Positions 61,633-64,000 of a DNA stretch of 64,000 nt are shown in pieces. Numbering within the stretch: position 1 is the first letter of the stretch; each line of letters begins with the position of its first letter. A model generated the notes under the pieces. It was not told the origin of the DNA and ran no database searches. It saw only the letters and a list, made by a program, of their open reading frames with translations. The stretch lies in contig DBRG01000005.1 in the NCBI GenBank assembly GCA_002305545.1, forward strand, positions 49,116 to 113,115, written 5' to 3'. The position numbers were made by a program, and so were the translations under genes. This DNA is from Bacteroidales bacterium UBA1374 (GTDB lineage Bacteria; Bacteroidota; Bacteroidia; Bacteroidales; UBA932).

Positions 61633-62436
61633 TTATTTGTGCTTATCAGAGGTGCTTTTTTCAAATTCTTTTGACAATGCGTTGTATTCTTGAAAGTCTT
61701 TTATACCATTCGGGTAGTATTGCCCGTTCGCACATCCCAACAAGCGGCAAAATGTTGTATGCCATTCCGTAAAAGTTCCGGGTACTTTGTTTAGATACCT
61801 ATCTTCATATATAATATAAGCAATTGCCGCCAATCGCTTTTTGTTGCTTTTGGCTTCTAGTTTTGGTTTAAGGAATGTATCAAACCATACTTTGTCTTTG
61901 AATAATCCCTTTAATGTTTTAATATCCGGTTTCGGGGTTGGCGCACCTTTTGGCTGCGGCTCCGGTGCGCCCTTACTGCATTTATCAATTAGCGGGGTAA
62001 AGGTTCTTATAACTTCACCGCAAAAATCGGCTATATAGTACCATGCTAAAAGTGAACGCATTATTGAGGGCTCGATTATCATCCCCATTGACGTAGTGGC
62101 CCTATCTCCCAAAGGTGGTTTGTTAATGTTTAGTAGGGCTTCGATTTCCGGATATTGGCGGTTGTAGGTATCTACTAATTTTGTCGCTTCTTGTATGAAG
62201 GTCTTGGATTCAAAGGAAGTGCCGCCCTTGTTTACTTCATCGCTGATAAAGTTGTATATCTCGCGAAGGTCCAAAGTCCATTTATTTAGTAAATTTTGAT
62301 ATTCCCTTTTTTCGGGCAATAATTTATCGGACACATCCAAACGCATGCCCAATATTGTGTCCGGCTTCCTGCGTTCCAATTGTTCGCGCGCATCCCGCAT
62401 CTGCTCCGTGTATTTGTTGATTGTTGTTTTATCCAT
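61633..62436 (-). CDS. Unknown 267-residue protein next to the integrase
   Basis: A soluble, largely helical protein of unknown function. The N-terminal domain (1-160) is helical, with RSLLAWYYIADFCGEVIRTF near its end; a Pro/Lys linker (PEPQPKGAPTPKPD, about 166-180) leads to a C-terminal part with FLKPKLEAKSNKKRLAAIAYIIYEDRY and EWHTTFCRLLGCANGQYYPNGIKDF. No membrane segment or catalytic motif is seen. It follows the integrase by 11 bases, which suggests a joint transcript. It might be a replication or excision cofactor, or cargo. Confidence 0.7.
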   Translation of the reverse strand: MDKTTINKYTEQMRDAREQLERRKPDTILGMRLDVSDKLLPEKREYQNLLNKWTLDLREIYNFISDEVNKGGTSFESKTFIQEATKLVDTYNRQYPEIEALLNINKPPLGDRATTSMGMIIEPSIMRSLLAWYYIADFCGEVIRTFTPLIDKCSKGAPEPQPKGAPTPKPDIKTLKGLFKDKVWFDTFLKPKLEAKSNKKRLAAIAYIIYEDRYLNKVPGTFTEWHTTFCRLLGCANGQYYPNGIKDFQEYNALSKEFEKSTSDKHK

Positions 62437-62447
62437 TGTTGCACCCT

Positions 62448-63803
62448 TTATAATTGATTATTACTGCCCATGTTTTGAAGTTTTTGCGCTATTCTTTCAG
62501 CGATCATCTCTGAACTAAGGCATATATACCCTTCAAATGATTCTTGGCTTTTATGGCCCGATATTGCCATTATGGTACGATCGTCAAATAGTCCGGTAAT
62601 ATATAGATTGGTTATGCAGGTTCTGCGGGCCGTGTGTGAACTCACCATTTCCCATTTGGGCCGCCATACATTACCCTTTGCATCACGTTCAAACTTCATT
62701 TTCCCGGCTGCCTCTGCCTCGCGTTCTTTCATTGTCAGCAATGTAATGGACCTTTCAGCCAAAGACGGAACCGTTTGCGACAATTCACGGAGAATCTCTT
62801 TTATATATCTGTTTAGTACCTGGTCGCATACCCTCGGAAGTTGGTAATCGTACTTCTTAAATATTTTTGTCAAATACTGACTAAGTACGGGTATGGTTAC
62901 GGTCGTTCCTGTCTTTACCTGGGTAAGACTAACAACGTCATACCCATTTGCCGTTTTTTTGAACATTTCCGGGCTTATGCGGCCATAGTCTGATATGCGT
63001 TGGCCCATATAGCAACCGCACAGAAAAACGTCTCTAACCTTGTCTTTTAGGCTCCCTGCCGGAAGGTGCATTTTATATAGTGCCTCCAATTCTGCCAATG
63101 TCAAAAATGGCTTGAAAGTTTTGTCTTTTTTCTCGGTTTTTTCCCGGTAAACTACCTTTGCAATGTCAGCGTTATGGTGCAGTCCGTCTGCGAATGCAAA
63201 TGCACATAACGTCTTAAATGTAGTTACATACTTATTTATGGTCTTGTTGAGGTACCCACCATTTATAAGATATTGTTTGAATTCCTCAACATTGATCGTG
63301 TCCCAGGAAGAATGATGTTTTGATAAGAATGTTTTTAGCAACTTCGAGAAACTTTGCCATGCCTTTATTGAATTCTGCGCGTATTGCCTTCCCTTGTTCT
63401 GACGTGCTCCGCTCTGCATCTCGGAAATGACATAATCACAATACATCGCTATATCCTTAGGAATGGCCGTTACCCGGACTTCAAAACCCCTAAGACAATT
63501 GGCAATGGTTTCCCGTGCAATGGCGGGTGTAAATACTTCATTGTCTGTTATTGCTTGCAACAAGGCATGGCGGATCGCATTCAACCGCTTATCTATGCCA
63601 CGCAAACGCTCCGCAAGTGCTTTATTATCGCCCGAATATTCCCGGACACATCCGTTTTTACTGTTCCAATGCTTGATTGGTATTGTCAGCGTTGAGGTCG
63701 CTCTGTATTCAAATTGGCGGCCTCCCACGATACGCGCCCAAATAGGTGCTTCGTCATCGCGTTGGACTTTTTGTGTCCGCAGTACAAAATAGATTTTTGC
63801 CAT
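62448..63803 (-). CDS. Tyrosine recombinase / integrase of the element
   Basis: A 451-residue site-specific recombinase of the Bacteroidota type. An N-terminal arm-binding-like domain (about 1-110), a SAM-like core-binding domain (about 115-215), and the catalytic domain with Arg269 (GQRISD), Lys297 (VKTGT), His390-T-A-Arg393, His417 (GHKS) and Tyr426 (FEGYICLS). All six usual active-site residues are present, so it should be active. The gene starts about 180 bases from attR and points into the element. The arm-type repeats on both sides are its expected binding sites. Confidence 0.95.
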   Translation of the reverse strand: MAKIYFVLRTQKVQRDDEAPIWARIVGGRQFEYRATSTLTIPIKHWNSKNGCVREYSGDNKALAERLRGIDKRLNAIRHALLQAITDNEVFTPAIARETIANCLRGFEVRVTAIPKDIAMYCDYVISEMQSGARQNKGRQYAQNSIKAWQSFSKLLKTFLSKHHSSWDTINVEEFKQYLINGGYLNKTINKYVTTFKTLCAFAFADGLHHNADIAKVVYREKTEKKDKTFKPFLTLAELEALYKMHLPAGSLKDKVRDVFLCGCYMGQRISDYGRISPEMFKKTANGYDVVSLTQVKTGTTVTIPVLSQYLTKIFKKYDYQLPRVCDQVLNRYIKEILRELSQTVPSLAERSITLLTMKEREAEAAGKMKFERDAKGNVWRPKWEMVSSHTARRTCITNLYITGLFDDRTIMAISGHKSQESFEGYICLSSEMIAERIAQKLQNMGSNNQL

Positions 63804-63834
63804 TGATAAGATATTTTATGGAACAATTACAATA

Positions 63835-63842
63835 CAAATATA
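63835..63842 (-). promoter_or_regulatory. Possible -7 element of the integrase promoter
   Basis: TATATTTG on the minus strand, 31 bases before the integrase start. The upstream part of the promoter would overlap the arm-type repeats at 63855-63878, so integrase could repress its own gene (inference). Confidence 0.4.
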
Positions 63843-63854
63843 ATAAAAATTAAC

Positions 63855-63878
63855 TTGTACCATACATTTGTACCATAC
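63855..63878 (+). repeat. Right pair of putative integrase arm-type sites
   Basis: TTGTACCATAC at 63855-63865 and 63868-63878, starts 13 bases apart, the same sequence, phasing and orientation as the left pair at 58393-58416. Confidence 0.7.
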
Positions 63879-63986
63879 ATTACCTAATTTACGCTAATTT
63901 ATGCCGAAAATATACGTTAAGAAATATTGCTATATGTACTGATAATCAATGCTTTTTCAGTTAGTACAAATTAAGTAGTTCAGTAA

Positions 63987-64000
63987 CCGGTGGCACCACA
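63987..64000. repeat. attR: distal copy of the 14-bp att repeat
   Basis: CCGGTGGCACCACA, identical to the end of tRNA-Phe. Upstream, TAGTTC aligns with the TGGTTC of the T arm at one mismatch. The window ends here, so the repeat may go on. Confidence 0.85.

Larger units (their letters stand above)
58322..64000. mobile_element. Integrative element in tRNA-Phe, about 5.7 kb
   Basis: The element is bounded by a 14-bp direct repeat of the tRNA-Phe 3' end. It carries a tyrosine integrase reading inward from the right end, an excisionase-like HTH protein, and a compact operon ending in a RepA/AAA_25-type ATPase, plus a repeat-rich non-coding region behind attL. Repeats that look like integrase arm sites lie inside both ends. 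The right half is clearly richer in A+T than the chromosome to the left. No relaxase, coupling protein, phage structural or toxin-antitoxin gene is visible. It could be a minimal mobilisable element, a satellite, or an integrating plasmid. The right boundary falls exactly at the window end, so the repeat may be longer. Confidence 0.87.
63804..64000. other. Right end of the element: integrase promoter region, arm sites and attR
   Basis: No gene here. On the minus strand a -7 element is followed toward attR by the right arm-type pair and then about 100 bases of AT-rich DNA (63879-63986) with nothing else clear. Confidence 0.6.

Noticed and set aside
63987..64000. A second, partial tRNA-Phe gene
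   Set aside because: Only the last 14 bases match; the rest of the tRNA is missing, as expected of an att repeat.

Overview
The window is chromosomal DNA from a member of the Bacteroidota, most likely Bacteroidales. The evidence is the Bacteroidota promoter element TAnnTTTG in front of many genes, few Shine-Dalgarno sequences, an exbB-exbD-exbD cluster, a MraY with the long insertion usual in this phylum, FtsZ with the Bacteroidota-type C-terminal tail, and a Bacteroidota-type tyrosine integrase. A genus cannot be named from the sequence alone.

Region 1 (1-21.8 kb) is housekeeping, mostly on the minus strand. It holds cobalamin adenosyltransferase and an orphan MacB-type ATPase, folE, a CCA-adding enzyme, holA, alr, tdk, a two-gene split 5'-nucleotidase, a NatAB-type ABC exporter, a ComEA-like HhH protein, rsmI, a TonB-like protein, udk, asnS, ahcY, a LytTR/LiaF-like membrane pair, an alkaline phosphatase lipoprotein and an ExbBD-type proton-channel operon closed by a clear terminator.

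Region 2 (21.9-30.1 kb) has tRNA-Ser(GGA), a type I asparaginase, tatD, dprA, queA, truB, rfbC, an LplT-like MFS protein and gltX. Region 3 (30.1-45.0 kb) is a complete dcw cell-division and wall cluster reading mraZ-rsmH-ftsL-ftsI-murE-mraY-murD-ftsW-murG-murC-ftsQ-ftsA-ftsZ, tightly overlapped and running on into gltX. murF, murB and ddl are not here. Region 4 (45.1-58.1 kb) has an M23 peptidase lipoprotein, lptB, dnaX, an M16 peptidase, a transglutaminase lipoprotein, efp, a GNAT-like protein and a TolC / permease / adaptor efflux operon that lacks its own ATPase.

Region 5 (58.3-64.0 kb) is the accessory part and the most interesting. A compact integrative element of about 5.7 kb sits in the 3' end of tRNA-Phe(GAA). 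A 14-bp copy of the tRNA end is repeated at the last bases of the window (attL/attR). Paired TTGTACCATAC repeats with the same 13-bp phasing lie just inside both ends and look like integrase arm sites. The genes are a tyrosine integrase, an unknown 267-residue protein, an excisionase-like HTH protein, a small unknown protein, a VRR-NUC nuclease, another small unknown protein and a RepA/AAA_25-type ATPase. Between the tRNA and the ATPase is about 0.67 kb of non-coding DNA with twelve TGGACA/TGTCCA-type motifs, tandem 11-mers and perfect palindromes, which looks like a replication origin or other cis-acting control region. No relaxase, capsid or toxin-antitoxin gene is visible, so this may be a little-described minimal integrative replicon or satellite.
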